From positions 1-36,844 of the forward strand of contig CALHZT010000415.1 of NCBI GenBank assembly GCA_938040995.1: a stretch of 36,844 nt of DNA, read 5' to 3'. Source of the DNA: an uncultured Pirellulaceae bacterium. Its GTDB lineage: Bacteria > Planctomycetota > Planctomycetia > Pirellulales > Pirellulaceae. Below are positions 16,636 through 25,233 of the stretch, piece by piece (positions within the stretch are counted from its first letter, which is position 1; every line of letters begins with the position of its first letter). The notes under the pieces were generated by a model. That model had not been told where the DNA came from, did no database searches, and worked only from the letters and a program-made list of their open reading frames with translations. The translations under genes were made by a program, and so were the position numbers.

Positions 16636-16959
16636 ATGCCTTCCACACCGGATCCTGATGTTTGCCCGAAATGTGGAGCCGCGTTTGAGAGTGATCTTTG
16701 CGTTGGTTGCGAGTTGGTCGTGGCAAAACCGGTGATTCAGGAGCAGATTCTGGATCAGCGATTGCCAATCCTCGTTGTGCTGTTTTGCGTGATGGGGGTG
16801 TTGGGATTGCCACTGCTTTGGCTCAGCCCCGCGTTCCGTCGCCGGACCAAGGTCATATTGACCATCGTGGTGGTCATTTACACTGGGTTGCTGGCGACCG
16901 CCGCCTGGATGGCTGGTAGCTCTGCGTGGCAATCGTGGCTTGAGTTTGTTAACAGCTGA
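16636..16959 (+). CDS. Small zinc-ribbon membrane protein
   Basis: Unrecognised 107-residue protein. A short zinc ribbon comes first (CPKCG at about 10-14, then CVGC at about 22-25), followed by a linker and two membrane helices (about 44-63 and 71-91) separated by a basic turn RRRTK. Such ribbon-plus-helices proteins are common in planctomycetes without known function. It begins 9 nt after the flavin monooxygenase stop and so probably shares its transcript. A role for the ribbon in metal binding or protein contact is only inference. Confidence 0.68.
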   Translation: MPSTPDPDVCPKCGAAFESDLCVGCELVVAKPVIQEQILDQRLPILVVLFCVMGVLGLPLLWLSPAFRRRTKVILTIVVVIYTGLLATAAWMAGSSAWQSWLEFVNS

Positions 16960-17001
16960 CCGCGGCGACCGCCTGAACCCAATCTATCGAGCCATCAATT
17001 C

Positions 17002-17394
17002 ATGAAACAGAACCCCTTTGCATCTCCGCCCGAAATGATCGGGGCATCCGGGCCCGATGAAGCAGGTCAGGCCAAAGCGCGCGAAGCACGTGTTGGCGAA
17101 GAGGTGATTCAATGGGAAAAGTTGAGATGGATCTACAACGGTATTCTTGTCATGGTCACTTTGATGTGCCTTGTGGCACGAACCGACTGGTTTGACGCAC
17201 CACTCCAGTTGGCTGTGACTCTCGGCTTTGGCGGTATCGCCGCCAACATTTGCTACGGCGTAGGAACGATTCTTGGTGCCTATCTCGCGTGGATCGGCTT
17301 TAACAATCGTCATTTTCGCCTGGTCGTTTTTGTACTTGGTACCAGCTTCGCCTCACTACTCACCGCACTAACCATATTGAGATCCCGGTTCTAA
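17002..17394 (+). CDS. Multi-pass membrane protein of unknown function
   Basis: Unrecognised 130-residue protein. It opens with NPFASPPE, a Pro/Asn-rich leader seen on many small planctomycete membrane proteins. A charged amphipathic stretch comes next (about 22-40), then three hydrophobic segments (about 46-61, 67-93 and 104-125). It follows the zinc-ribbon gene by 42 nt on the same strand, so the monooxygenase, the ribbon protein and this one may form one transcript. No catalytic motif is visible. The stop overlaps the stop of a possible small gene on the other strand. Confidence 0.6.
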   Translation: MKQNPFASPPEMIGASGPDEAGQAKAREARVGEEVIQWEKLRWIYNGILVMVTLMCLVARTDWFDAPLQLAVTLGFGGIAANICYGVGTILGAYLAWIGFNNRHFRLVVFVLGTSFASLLTALTILRSRF

Positions 17395-17534
17395 CGATCG
17401 TCTTCCGGTTGGGCTTCCAGTTCCGATTGGGCTTCGGTTTGCATTCGGTAAAACCGGAGCAACTGCTTTAGCTTATCGGTTCGAAACCCGGTCGCAGCAA
17501 ACTTGTTCGCGAGGTTGCCTGAGTGAGCAGCCAA
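17391..17534 (-). CDS. Possible small ORF, 47 residues
   Basis: In the gap after the membrane protein, the minus strand reads from TTG 17534 to TAG 17391 as a plausible charged, helical peptide: LAAHSGNLANKFAATGF, then RTDKLKQLLRFYRMQTEAQ, ending in an acidic tail. The frame stays open a little further upstream, so it could also be the tail of a decayed gene. There is no clear ribosome binding site and the start is not ATG. Composition looks more protein-like than most shadow frames here, but the evidence is thin. Confidence 0.22.
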   Translation of the reverse strand: MAAHSGNLANKFAATGFRTDKLKQLLRFYRMQTEAQSELEAQPEDDR

Positions 17535-17585
17535 ACGCGATAGAATGCAGCCTGAAAATGACAGCCCGTTTCTCAGAGGTTTCGC

Positions 17586-18497
17586 GTGAGTATTTCATCT
17601 GCCTTTATCAGGATCGGCCATTTTGCCATCGCCGTGCTTACAGTTTTTTTGACTGCGGAGACCGCGAACGCGGGAGTGCTGGTTGCAGCGCATCGAGGCG
17701 ATTCGTCCTCGGCGCCGGAGAATACACTGGCATCCATTTTTTCCGCGGAAGGCAGCGCTGACCTGACCGAGATGGACGTTCGCGAAACGAACGATGGTGA
17801 GCTGGTGCTGATGCACGACGGAACCGTGAATCGAACCACAGACGGTCGCGGCGGTATTCGCCGAAAAACGCTGGCTGAGGTCCAGTCGCTGGACGCGGGG
17901 TCATGGTTCTCCGACGACTTTGCCGGCGAACCCGTACCTACGCTTGAACAGGCAATGATGACCGCGTTGACGCTGGGAATCGAACCTCTTGTCGAGAGAA
18001 AGGCTGGTAGCGCTGAAACCTATCACGCCACGCTGGCGGGATTGAAACTTGCTCCGTCAGAGTTTCGCGTGATCTCGTTTAGTCAGCGTTTTATCAGTGA
18101 TCTTGATGCCCTGAATCCCGAATACCAGTTGGGCGTTCTGGGAAGCGGCGCGATCACTCAGGCGCGGCTCAATCGACTGGCCGCGAAAGGTGCCGACTTT
18201 ATCAGTTGGCGTCACAACAGTATTCGTAGCGCTGCGCAAGTCGATCTGGTTCACGCCAACGGGATGGAGCTTCACGTCTGGACCGTGAACGATGAAAGTC
18301 GCATGGAGGAGCTAATCGACCTTGGCGTCGATGGAATCACGACGGACTATCCACATTTGCTGAACAGCCTCTTGCCGCAAAATGCGCTTGCCGCCGCCGT
18401 ACCCGAGCCGCCGGGAAATGTTATCTCGCTCTTGCTTGCGGCTGGACTACTGTTTCGCCGCTCCAGAGCTGATTCATGTCGAAATTATTGCGCGTAA
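17586..18497 (+). CDS. Exported glycerophosphodiester phosphodiesterase with PEP-CTERM-like tail
   Basis: Hydrolyses deacylated phospholipid headgroups (glycerophosphodiesters) to glycerol-3-phosphate and an alcohol. The start GTG 17586 begins a signal peptide (to about residue 29, ANAG). The GDPD core shows AAHRGD (catalytic His36, Arg37), TEMD with Glu62 and Asp64 as metal ligands, LMHD with His77, and the C-terminal HVWTVND and DGITTDYP motifs of the barrel. The expected E-[IL]-K is IEPLVERKAG here, a slight deviation. The end reads VPEPPG, a hydrophobic helix, FRRSR, which is a PEP-CTERM-like tail for exosortase, plus ten more residues. The last 24 nt overlap the convergent sigma/kinase gene. 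Acting outside the cytoplasm is inferred from the signal peptide. Confidence 0.86.
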   Translation: MSISSAFIRIGHFAIAVLTVFLTAETANAGVLVAAHRGDSSSAPENTLASIFSAEGSADLTEMDVRETNDGELVLMHDGTVNRTTDGRGGIRRKTLAEVQSLDAGSWFSDDFAGEPVPTLEQAMMTALTLGIEPLVERKAGSAETYHATLAGLKLAPSEFRVISFSQRFISDLDALNPEYQLGVLGSGAITQARLNRLAAKGADFISWRHNSIRSAAQVDLVHANGMELHVWTVNDESRMEELIDLGVDGITTDYPHLLNSLLPQNALAAAVPEPPGNVISLLLAAGLLFRRSRADSCRNYCA

Positions 18498-19955
18498 TCT
18501 ATCCGCAAGAATTCCAGCGTTCGCCTGCCTCGCTTCTGGCTGTTTGGAAAGTGCCTGATGGACAAGATTTGCCAGCGATTCGCCGACGTCTGGCCTAAGT
18601 TGCTGGACTGGTAGAGGGCACTTTGCAGACACAATGGTGCCAAGAAGTTCTGTGGTGGATTCGCACTGGAACACCGGTTGGCCAGTCAACAAGTTGTATA
18701 GCGACGCTCCCAGCCCGTAGACATCAGTTCTTTCGTCGTTTGGTCCGCGAAAGGCATCAATTTGTTCCGGCGCCATGAATTGCGGCGTACCTGCGAATTC
18801 GATATTGAATGCATCGCTGACCGCTCGGGCAAGACCGAAATCAGTGACAACGACGATACGGTTTTCATCCAACAACAGGTTCGCCGGTTTGAGGTCGCAA
18901 TGAAGAATGTCTCGCGAATGTGCAAAATGAACACCATCTGCTGCCTGCGAGATCCAGCGTACTGCATCGTCGATGCTTACAGGTCCCTGTGCAATTTGCT
19001 CTCGCAAATCGCCGTTCGGAACAAGTTTCATCGCGATAAATCGACCACCGCCTGGCGTTACTCCGAGCTCATGTACCGTTATGACATTGGCATGGTTCAT
19101 GTCTTTCAGGAATGTGGCTTCGCGGTCAAACCGTTCAACAACCGTGCGATCACGAATTAGTTCTTTGCGCAAGTACTTGATCGCGACGGTTCTGCCGGTT
19201 GGTTTGTGGGTGGCCCGGTAGACTTTCCCGGTAGCACCAACTGCGATCTGCTTCAGCAGCCGATAGTCACCAAGCGATGCCGAACTTCCCGAAACGCCCG
19301 ATCTACCTGCCGCCGTCTTTTTCTTTTCGCCCGGTTTCCCTTTCGAAGGTTGCGAACGCGGCATGTCTTCGAGCAAAAGCGATTTTGCCTTTGCGGTATA
19401 TCGACGTACCGTGCGATCCGAGATTTCAAGCTCTTTCGCGATCTCAGTCATTGAATAACCTTGCAGTCGCAATTGAACGACTCGGCGCCCGACAGGCTGA
19501 AGGCCTCGCATCAGTTTCTCAAGTTCGTCGGCGGCCATCATCGCAAGATCGGGGGAAGGCTCTCTGCTTTTGCCGCTACGGTGTGCGCCAGTTTTCTCGT
19601 GTTCGACATTGGCAACCTCCGCGTCGACGCTGCGTTTGGCGGCGAGGTGATAGTTCGCACCGCGATAGAGTTTGTGAAGGCTGATCTCAACCAGCAATCG
19701 CCAAAGATCGCCTTCCTTCTCGATCGTAAACTTGTCGTCACGTGCCCTAAGGAAGAAACTTCGATAGGCCGACATCACAACATCTTCCGGATCCATTCGT
19801 GATGCGAGCTTCTTCGACAACCGTGATCTGGCCAGCAGCATCAGTCGCTTGATGTAGCGGTGAAAAATCTCATCAGCTGCCGATTCGTTCCCCTGGACGA
19901 AACGGTCAAACGACTGGACCGAATCCCATTGGCTATCGCGGTTTGAGCCTGTCAT
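18474..19955 (-). CDS. ECF-type sigma factor fused to a Ser/Thr protein kinase
   Basis: One polypeptide joins a sigma-70 family ECF domain to a Hanks-type kinase, a signalling architecture known in planctomycetes. ATG 19955 gives 493 residues; the frame extends to TTG 20027, only 20 nt from the divergent ferredoxin start. Sigma region 2 lies at about 15-100 (MDPEDVVMSAYRSFF) and region 4 at about 140-195 (YSMTEIAKELEISDRTVRRY). A basic linker follows, then the kinase at about 228-490: VGATGKVYRA, VAIKYL with Lys260, HCDLKPANLLL with Asp354 and Asn359, DFG at 372-374, and APE at 395-397. Catalytic residues are intact, but HRD is HCD, a non-RD kinase, so activation-loop control may differ. There is no membrane segment, hence a cytoplasmic protein. 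Phosphorylation probably tunes its own sigma activity, which is inference. Confidence 0.9.
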   Translation of the reverse strand: MTGSNRDSQWDSVQSFDRFVQGNESAADEIFHRYIKRLMLLARSRLSKKLASRMDPEDVVMSAYRSFFLRARDDKFTIEKEGDLWRLLVEISLHKLYRGANYHLAAKRSVDAEVANVEHEKTGAHRSGKSREPSPDLAMMAADELEKLMRGLQPVGRRVVQLRLQGYSMTEIAKELEISDRTVRRYTAKAKSLLLEDMPRSQPSKGKPGEKKKTAAGRSGVSGSSASLGDYRLLKQIAVGATGKVYRATHKPTGRTVAIKYLRKELIRDRTVVERFDREATFLKDMNHANVITVHELGVTPGGGRFIAMKLVPNGDLREQIAQGPVSIDDAVRWISQAADGVHFAHSRDILHCDLKPANLLLDENRIVVVTDFGLARAVSDAFNIEFAGTPQFMAPEQIDAFRGPNDERTDVYGLGASLYNLLTGQPVFQCESTTELLGTIVSAKCPLPVQQLRPDVGESLANLVHQALSKQPEARQANAGILADRLRAIIST

Positions 19956-20047
19956 GCCAGTGTTTGCGGATTTTCTGGAATTTCTGTCCGGTCTTGTGAC
20001 GGGATTTGCATCTACGACTAACGCCAACCTGTGAAAGGAGATTGATC

Positions 20048-20326
20048 ATGGCCCACGTCGTCACCAAAGCCTGTTTTGGTTGCAAGTATACCGATTGTGT
20101 CACGGTTTGCCCGTGCGAATGTTTTCACGAAGGTGAGCAAATGCTCTACATCGATCCGGAAGAGTGTATCGACTGCGGCGCATGCATTCCGGAATGTCCC
20201 GTGGAAGCGATCTTTATAGATCACGAAGTCCCTGAAGATCAGGTCGCTTTCATTCAGTTGAATGCCGAAATGTCAGCCGTCACGCCTTCGATATTGGAAC
20301 AGAAGCCACCGCTGTGCGACTCATGA
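20048..20326 (+). CDS. fdxA: 7Fe ferredoxin (3Fe-4S/4Fe-4S, FdxA type)
   Basis: Small electron carrier. ATG 20048 is preceded by AAAGGAG at good spacing, which decides the start over an ATG at 20006. The 92-residue product has the FdxA cysteine pattern: CFGCKYTDCVTVCPCECF in the first cluster region and CIDCGACIPECPVEAIF in the second, matching a 3Fe-4S plus 4Fe-4S protein. Length is slightly short for the family (about 105-110). It is divergent from the sigma/kinase gene. The electron-transfer partner is not evident from neighbours. Confidence 0.92.
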   Translation: MAHVVTKACFGCKYTDCVTVCPCECFHEGEQMLYIDPEECIDCGACIPECPVEAIFIDHEVPEDQVAFIQLNAEMSAVTPSILEQKPPLCDS

Positions 20327-20353
20327 TGCGAGGCTAGTCGGTGTCGGACGGAC

Positions 20354-20409
20354 GTGTAGCGTCTCGGGCGGCGTGAATGCCGGTCGAGAGAGACGAAATG
20401 ACGCTACAC
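20354..20409. repeat. Short inverted repeat after fdxA
   Basis: GTGTAGCGTC (20354-20363) and its complement GACGCTACAC (20400-20409) flank 36 nt between the convergent fdxA and RNase Z-like genes. It has no T tract; it may still act as a bidirectional stem or be a small repeat. Confidence 0.45.
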
Positions 20410-20425
20410 CAAAGTTGAATGCGCG

Positions 20426-21163
20426 CTAAAACTCGATTTCCATGCCGTCGGTGCCAAGCCGCGTGTTGGGAAATATGTCATTGACGACATCCATCCCGAT
20501 TGGATCCTCGGTATTGAATATCGGGTTCACATGCACGAGCACGAGATTTTTGGCGCCTGACTGCTTCGCCACGTTGGCAACATTCGTGGCGGAGCTATGC
20601 CCGGTCAGTGTGGCTTTCTCATCGAGTCCGTCGGGGAAGTAACATTCATGAACCAGCAAATCGACGTCTTTGATGTGTTCGATGTACTCAGCATCGGGCG
20701 ATGCAATGGTGTCGGTGATGTAGGCCAGCGACCGGTCGGGCCAGTCCAGTCGAAATCCGGTACTTCCTCCGGGGTGTTCCATGGGGAACGTCCTGATTTG
20801 ACAATCGCCAACGGCCTTGAGTTCTTCGACTGGCGCAAAATCAAAAGGCGGAGTCACCGGGAACAGCACGTCTGCGAAAAGATGCTCCTGAACTGGTTTG
20901 ATCTTCGTCGATTCGATATGCGCGGTGACTCGATCGACTTCTTTGCCGTACAGAACGTCAAAGAGGTAAGTCAGACCGATCACATGGTCGAGATGACCAT
21001 GGCTAAGCAGAATGTCGAGCGTGCTGGTTTCGATATGCTCGCGCACCCGAAAAATCGCCGTCCCGGCATCGAGGATGATGCCTTCGGATGGCAACATCAG
21101 GCATGCGGTCTGGCGCAATTCGCTGGGGTGATAGCCACCCGATCCAAGCAGTAAGAGCTTCAT
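20426..21163 (-). CDS. RNase Z-like metallo-beta-lactamase-fold hydrolase
   Basis: Predicted metal-dependent hydrolase of the ribonuclease Z/YhfI branch of the MBL fold. The 245-residue product has LGSGGYHP at the start, the core metal motif SHGHLDH (His55, His57, Asp59, His60), a later MEHPGGSTGFRL segment, YITDT, VHECYF, and GHSSATNVANVA (typical of RNase Z-like enzymes) before VLVHVNP. It is shorter than true tRNase Z (about 305) and I do not see the flexible exosite arm, so tRNA 3' processing is uncertain; small-molecule phosphodiesterase activity is an alternative. It is convergent with fdxA, and the upstream 300 nt contain a stem-loop repeat. Confidence 0.8.
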   Translation of the reverse strand: MKLLLLGSGGYHPSELRQTACLMLPSEGIILDAGTAIFRVREHIETSTLDILLSHGHLDHVIGLTYLFDVLYGKEVDRVTAHIESTKIKPVQEHLFADVLFPVTPPFDFAPVEELKAVGDCQIRTFPMEHPGGSTGFRLDWPDRSLAYITDTIASPDAEYIEHIKDVDLLVHECYFPDGLDEKATLTGHSSATNVANVAKQSGAKNLVLVHVNPIFNTEDPIGMDVVNDIFPNTRLGTDGMEIEF

Positions 21164-21313
21164 CTCCGCATTATAGGGCCCGACGAAGGCCGCCCGCTAG
21201 AAGGTTCACGTCGGGAGTCTTGTGGCTCACACGACAACAGGTTGCAAGATGTTTACTACTTTTGAAGCAGAGTCTGTGTTCCGTCTTTTTCGGTGGCCAC
21301 GATGTCCATACGC

Positions 21314-21387
21314 TAGTGGATCTTTAACAAGGTCCCTTGGTCCGCGAAAAGCGCTATTGCTGCAAGGATCTTTAACAAGATCCACTA
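21314..21387. repeat. Stem-loop repeat, member 1
   Basis: TAGTGGATCTTTAACAAGG (21314-21332) pairs imperfectly with the segment ending in AACAAGATCCACTA (21374-21387), each arm also holding the palindrome core GGATCTT..AAGATCC. A closely related element lies at 31325-31395. It sits in the 300-nt gap between the RNase Z-like gene and the end of the AsmA-like gene; the rest of that gap shows nothing else. Confidence 0.7.
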
Positions 21388-21461
21388 CGAACTATCCGGC
21401 AGTCATCCCGTGAGTTTTTCGAGCTGGCCTAACTCTCAATCGGAAACGCTATTTTGCAGAG

Positions 21462-24400
21462 CTATTGCCCAAGCAATTTCTGCAAACCCTTTTGCAGTTC
21501 GCCCTGAATCAGCTGCTGCGCTGCACCACCGATCAATTGCTGGGATAACTGGCCAATGGCGCGTCGATCCAGCTGCGGCTGGCTTAGATTGCCGGAGACT
21601 GGAATCTTGATCGTCTGTCCTTTCAATCCGGCAAGCAGCTTCTCTTTCTCGACCCACTTGTCGAGGATTGGAATCTCGGCGAGCAAGCCAACCGACTGAT
21701 CCACTCCAACCCAACCTTGCGTACGAACGATGATGCTCCCGGAAGTCAGTTCCATGTTTCGGTGAAACACGCGACCATTCGCCATCTGGAAGTAAATCGT
21801 TTGCGGTGCGAGCTCCAGCAGGTTGTTTCCCTGTTCGAGAAACTTCATCGATGGAGCCGCTTTGCCAACGATCTCTGCGACTTGCTGAACGGTTCCTATC
21901 AACTGGCTTGCCAAAGGTCCTGGTTGCACTTGGGCGCCCATGATTTCGACTTGCCCCTGAACATTTGCCGTCATCGGGTCGTCGAGTGGTACGCGGGCAC
22001 CCTGCAGCGACACTGAGAGTCGGCCTTCGGCGGTTGCGGCGCCGGCCAACGCAGGCGTGATGTATTTGAACCATGTCGAACACATTTCCGGTGTGATCTG
22101 CATGTTGTCGATAATCTTGCCGGGATCAACAACCATCGCCATCGGGGACGCATTCAGTTCCAGTCGCGGAGCGATCGAAACTGGCGTTGGTACGCCGGCG
22201 ACCGCGAGCGAAAGTGGACTGAAGAATACCGTTCCCTGTTGAAGTTTTGTCTGGATAGCTTGAGGGCCCATCGTGACGCCGTACGCCTGAATGTTGTCCC
22301 AGGCAATGGTGGCTTCTGCGATCAAGTCGTTGGGAACCATCGCTGACGAAGTCAACGCTGCCGACGTGAGCTGAGTGTTGGAGTTGGGTATCGGCGTCGC
22401 CGTTGGTTGAGGATTCGACATCGCGAGCGAGTTCGCCACAAGCGGGCCCGTGATTGTGAACGGTTGGCGATGTTGACCGACCAGCTGAATGTCCGGACCA
22501 AGCTGAGGCGCAAGTTTGGTCGCAATCACTGCAAGGTCGTAGCTGATTTCGCCCTTCAGGTTGGCTTTGGGGCTGGCGGAAAGGCTCGTCAGATTCCCGG
22601 CGGCAGCCAGGTTGAGCCCGTTCGAAGCTACGTCGATCTTTTGCAGATTCAGCTGATCGCTGGCCGGCATGTATTGCCCGTTCGCGGACAGCTTGAGATT
22701 CGGCTCGGACCAGACGGTTGTCCACGCATTCGGGCCGGCGGCGCCATTGGGAGCGGGCGATGCGGCACGTTCTTCGTAAACAAAGTTGGTCACATCCGTA
22801 TTGCCAAGGAACGAAATCGTACCGTTCTCGGTGCTCAGTTGAGCCTGCCCCTGAAACGCGCCTCTTGGACGAGCCGTTGGAGGTGATTCGGCGTACTGAA
22901 TGGCCGCCAGTCGACCAAGGTCTCCGCGGAAGGCGAACGCGCCGCTCGCTGCGGTTTGATCGCCGTCGATTCTCGCGAGTAGATTTTCGGCGCGCATCGC
23001 GATGGTGCTGCTCGTAAACGTCAGCGACGGTGACGAAATTTCGTTTCCGGTGGCTCGCCAGGAAAGGCTACCATCCACTTGCACATTGGGTTCGCGAATC
23101 AGGAGTCCGGGTGAGCTCGCGCTCAGATTCTGTAAAGCGATTTTGCAACTGGCAAGATCGACTTGCTGGGCATGAAACTTTCCGCTGCCCGTCGCCTGAA
23201 TCCCTGAACGGATTTCCCATCCGGGAATGGTGACTCCCCACGGACGCAATCGAGCCAGCCACGATTCTGCATAACCGCTCAGTTGGCACTGAAGCGGCCA
23301 GACGGAATCCGCTGTCGGCTGAATCACTGGTTCCGTCAAAGCGGCCACCATTCGGTCTTCGCCAGTGAGAATCTGGACATTGGCCGAGTCAATATTTTGC
23401 AGGCCATTCGCGACGTCGACGTGTCCGGCGGCACTCGCCGTGAGCGTCAGTTGCTGCTCACGAATCGGTGGTATCTGCGACGAAGTCATCGCAAACTCCT
23501 GGAACTCCGCCTTCAAAGTGCCTTGGCACCTGGTATCCTCCAGCGTTTTCCAGGCTCCGTTCGCAGTCATGCGACCGGCGAGTTGCAAATCGCCAAGATC
23601 ACAGAATTGCCCAAGTTGTTCGACGAGTTTTGCCAAGTCGCCGGTTGCCTGGACTTGCCCGCTCGCGAGGGTTCCGGATCCGCTCACGTTCAAAAAGTCG
23701 GATTGGCAGTCCAGCCGTTGGAGTTGCATACCTTCCTGGTTCGATACGCCGGCGACCGCAAGATGGATGGGTTGATCCCAGGTTACCGTGCGACCGTTGC
23801 TGACAGCGGCAATGCGATCCGTCTGGACGGAACCGGTGATGACACGTTGCCCAAGTTCAATGCGACTGTTCAAGTCGAGGCTGGCTTGCCCCTGGGTAAT
23901 CGTCATGCCCTGCTTGAGGTTCAACGTTTGTGGCAGTTGGGCCGCCGTCGCTGCAACGTCGATGTTGCCTTTGATCTGATAGGCGTGGGACGACTGCCAG
24001 TTGGTGAGCAGGTTGGTGACCGATTGGCCGGCCATGAGTTCATTCAGCATCGCAGTGCCGGAGATTTCCAGATTCGCAAGGTCCGACTGAATCTGTACGC
24101 CGCGGAGGTTGACCATGTTGTCAACAATTTGCGCATCGATTGTGGCATTGGCTTTTTGCAGGGCGATCTGGTCGTTCCCAAGCGCGCTCGGCATACGAAT
24201 CTGCGGCTCGTCGATGCCAACGGTTCCGGCGGCCTGCAACTCAGGCCCTTTGTTCGTACGGCTCCAGCGACAGTCCATGTTCGAGACCAGTTGGCCGTGC
24301 AGATCGAGATCCAGATTGGCTCGCCGCCATAGCGGCTGTAACGCTGCCAGGGGGAAGCCCTGTGAAATCAGCTGCAAATGTCCATCGCCAAGATCCGTTG

Positions 24401-25103
24401 CGGAGATTTGTGCCGGTTGCTGCCACGCGATGTTGGTGGAAAGGTTGCCGCGGCGAGCCTGATATTCGGCATCCGCCGACAAGTTAACAGTCAGCGGTTC
24501 CGGCGCCGCATTCGGCATTTCCATTTGCAGTTCGAGGTTGTCGACGGTGCAGGTTTGCTGCGTCACTGCGTCAGTAATCAACGCCTTGCCTTCGGTGATC
24601 GTCAGGCCAAAAGCAATCGGCTTGCTTTTGCTGTTCGTCGCCACTTCGTCAGCCGAGTTGCTGGTGAATGGCGCGAGCAACTCTTCGAGATTGCTACTTT
24701 CAGCAGTCACAATGATGGAGACTTGCGGCTGGTGCAGCTGGAACGTGCCCAGATCCTGGTAGTTGGTTGCGATTTGCGACAGATGTTTGGTTGAACTGAT
24801 CAGCGGCACTTGCGCAATGAGTTGCCCCTGACTGTCGCTGACCGTCACGTCGCGCAGTTCGAGCGGGCTGAACCAGCCGGCGGATGCGTCGCGAATGGAA
24901 ATCTGGCCCGGGAAGTCTGGCGCTGCCCAGGTGATCAGTTTGTTTCGTAAGTCGGTTTTGGCAATGATCGTTGGCGCAAGAAAGATCACTACGGCAACAA
25001 GTAGCAGCAGGTACAGCCAGCCCTTGCCGCCTTTGCGTCGCTTGCGCCGGTTGTAGGTGACTGCCTGATTATCGTTCGGCATCACATCATCGTGATGATT
25101 CAT
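21462..25103 (-). CDS. Large AsmA/TamB-like envelope protein
   Basis: Inner-membrane-anchored periplasmic protein of the AsmA/TamB superfamily, whose members form long beta-rich channels thought to move lipids across the envelope. ATG 25103 is chosen because AAGGA lies 8 nt upstream; ATG 25133 adds ten residues. The 1213-residue product begins with a basic stretch (NRRKRRKGGKG) and one membrane helix (about 29-48). It then continues as repetitive beta-strand sequence rich in Gln, Asn, Ala and Leu, with recurring L.G....V.NL and G.L..G.V patterns. The C-terminal region resembles the AsmA-like end (QTIYFQMANGRVFHRNMEL, then IPVSGNLSQPQLD). It lies alone, upstream of the repeat-rich block. The superfamily is clear from overall pattern; the exact subfamily is not. 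Confidence 0.72.
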   Translation of the reverse strand: MNHHDDVMPNDNQAVTYNRRKRRKGGKGWLYLLLLVAVVIFLAPTIIAKTDLRNKLITWAAPDFPGQISIRDASAGWFSPLELRDVTVSDSQGQLIAQVPLISSTKHLSQIATNYQDLGTFQLHQPQVSIIVTAESSNLEELLAPFTSNSADEVATNSKSKPIAFGLTITEGKALITDAVTQQTCTVDNLELQMEMPNAAPEPLTVNLSADAEYQARRGNLSTNIAWQQPAQISATDLGDGHLQLISQGFPLAALQPLWRRANLDLDLHGQLVSNMDCRWSRTNKGPELQAAGTVGIDEPQIRMPSALGNDQIALQKANATIDAQIVDNMVNLRGVQIQSDLANLEISGTAMLNELMAGQSVTNLLTNWQSSHAYQIKGNIDVAATAAQLPQTLNLKQGMTITQGQASLDLNSRIELGQRVITGSVQTDRIAAVSNGRTVTWDQPIHLAVAGVSNQEGMQLQRLDCQSDFLNVSGSGTLASGQVQATGDLAKLVEQLGQFCDLGDLQLAGRMTANGAWKTLEDTRCQGTLKAEFQEFAMTSSQIPPIREQQLTLTASAAGHVDVANGLQNIDSANVQILTGEDRMVAALTEPVIQPTADSVWPLQCQLSGYAESWLARLRPWGVTIPGWEIRSGIQATGSGKFHAQQVDLASCKIALQNLSASSPGLLIREPNVQVDGSLSWRATGNEISSPSLTFTSSTIAMRAENLLARIDGDQTAASGAFAFRGDLGRLAAIQYAESPPTARPRGAFQGQAQLSTENGTISFLGNTDVTNFVYEERAASPAPNGAAGPNAWTTVWSEPNLKLSANGQYMPASDQLNLQKIDVASNGLNLAAAGNLTSLSASPKANLKGEISYDLAVIATKLAPQLGPDIQLVGQHRQPFTITGPLVANSLAMSNPQPTATPIPNSNTQLTSAALTSSAMVPNDLIAEATIAWDNIQAYGVTMGPQAIQTKLQQGTVFFSPLSLAVAGVPTPVSIAPRLELNASPMAMVVDPGKIIDNMQITPEMCSTWFKYITPALAGAATAEGRLSVSLQGARVPLDDPMTANVQGQVEIMGAQVQPGPLASQLIGTVQQVAEIVGKAAPSMKFLEQGNNLLELAPQTIYFQMANGRVFHRNMELTSGSIIVRTQGWVGVDQSVGLLAEIPILDKWVEKEKLLAGLKGQTIKIPVSGNLSQPQLDRRAIGQLSQQLIGGAAQQLIQGELQKGLQKLLGQ

Positions 25104-25233
25104 CGCTCGATTCCTTTCGCTGAAATATTCCACGCCACTGCAGCGGTGCAGCGGTCGGAATTACCCGGAATTAGTACCGGGAAGCAGTCGGTGTCGTAAA
25201 GATCACCACGAGTGATAGCGATGATGCGCTTGT

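Noticed and set aside
17470..17495. GGTTCGAAACCC, similar to a tRNA T-arm
   Set aside because: The flanking bases do not form the 5-bp T stem and no acceptor or anticodon stem can be placed around it.
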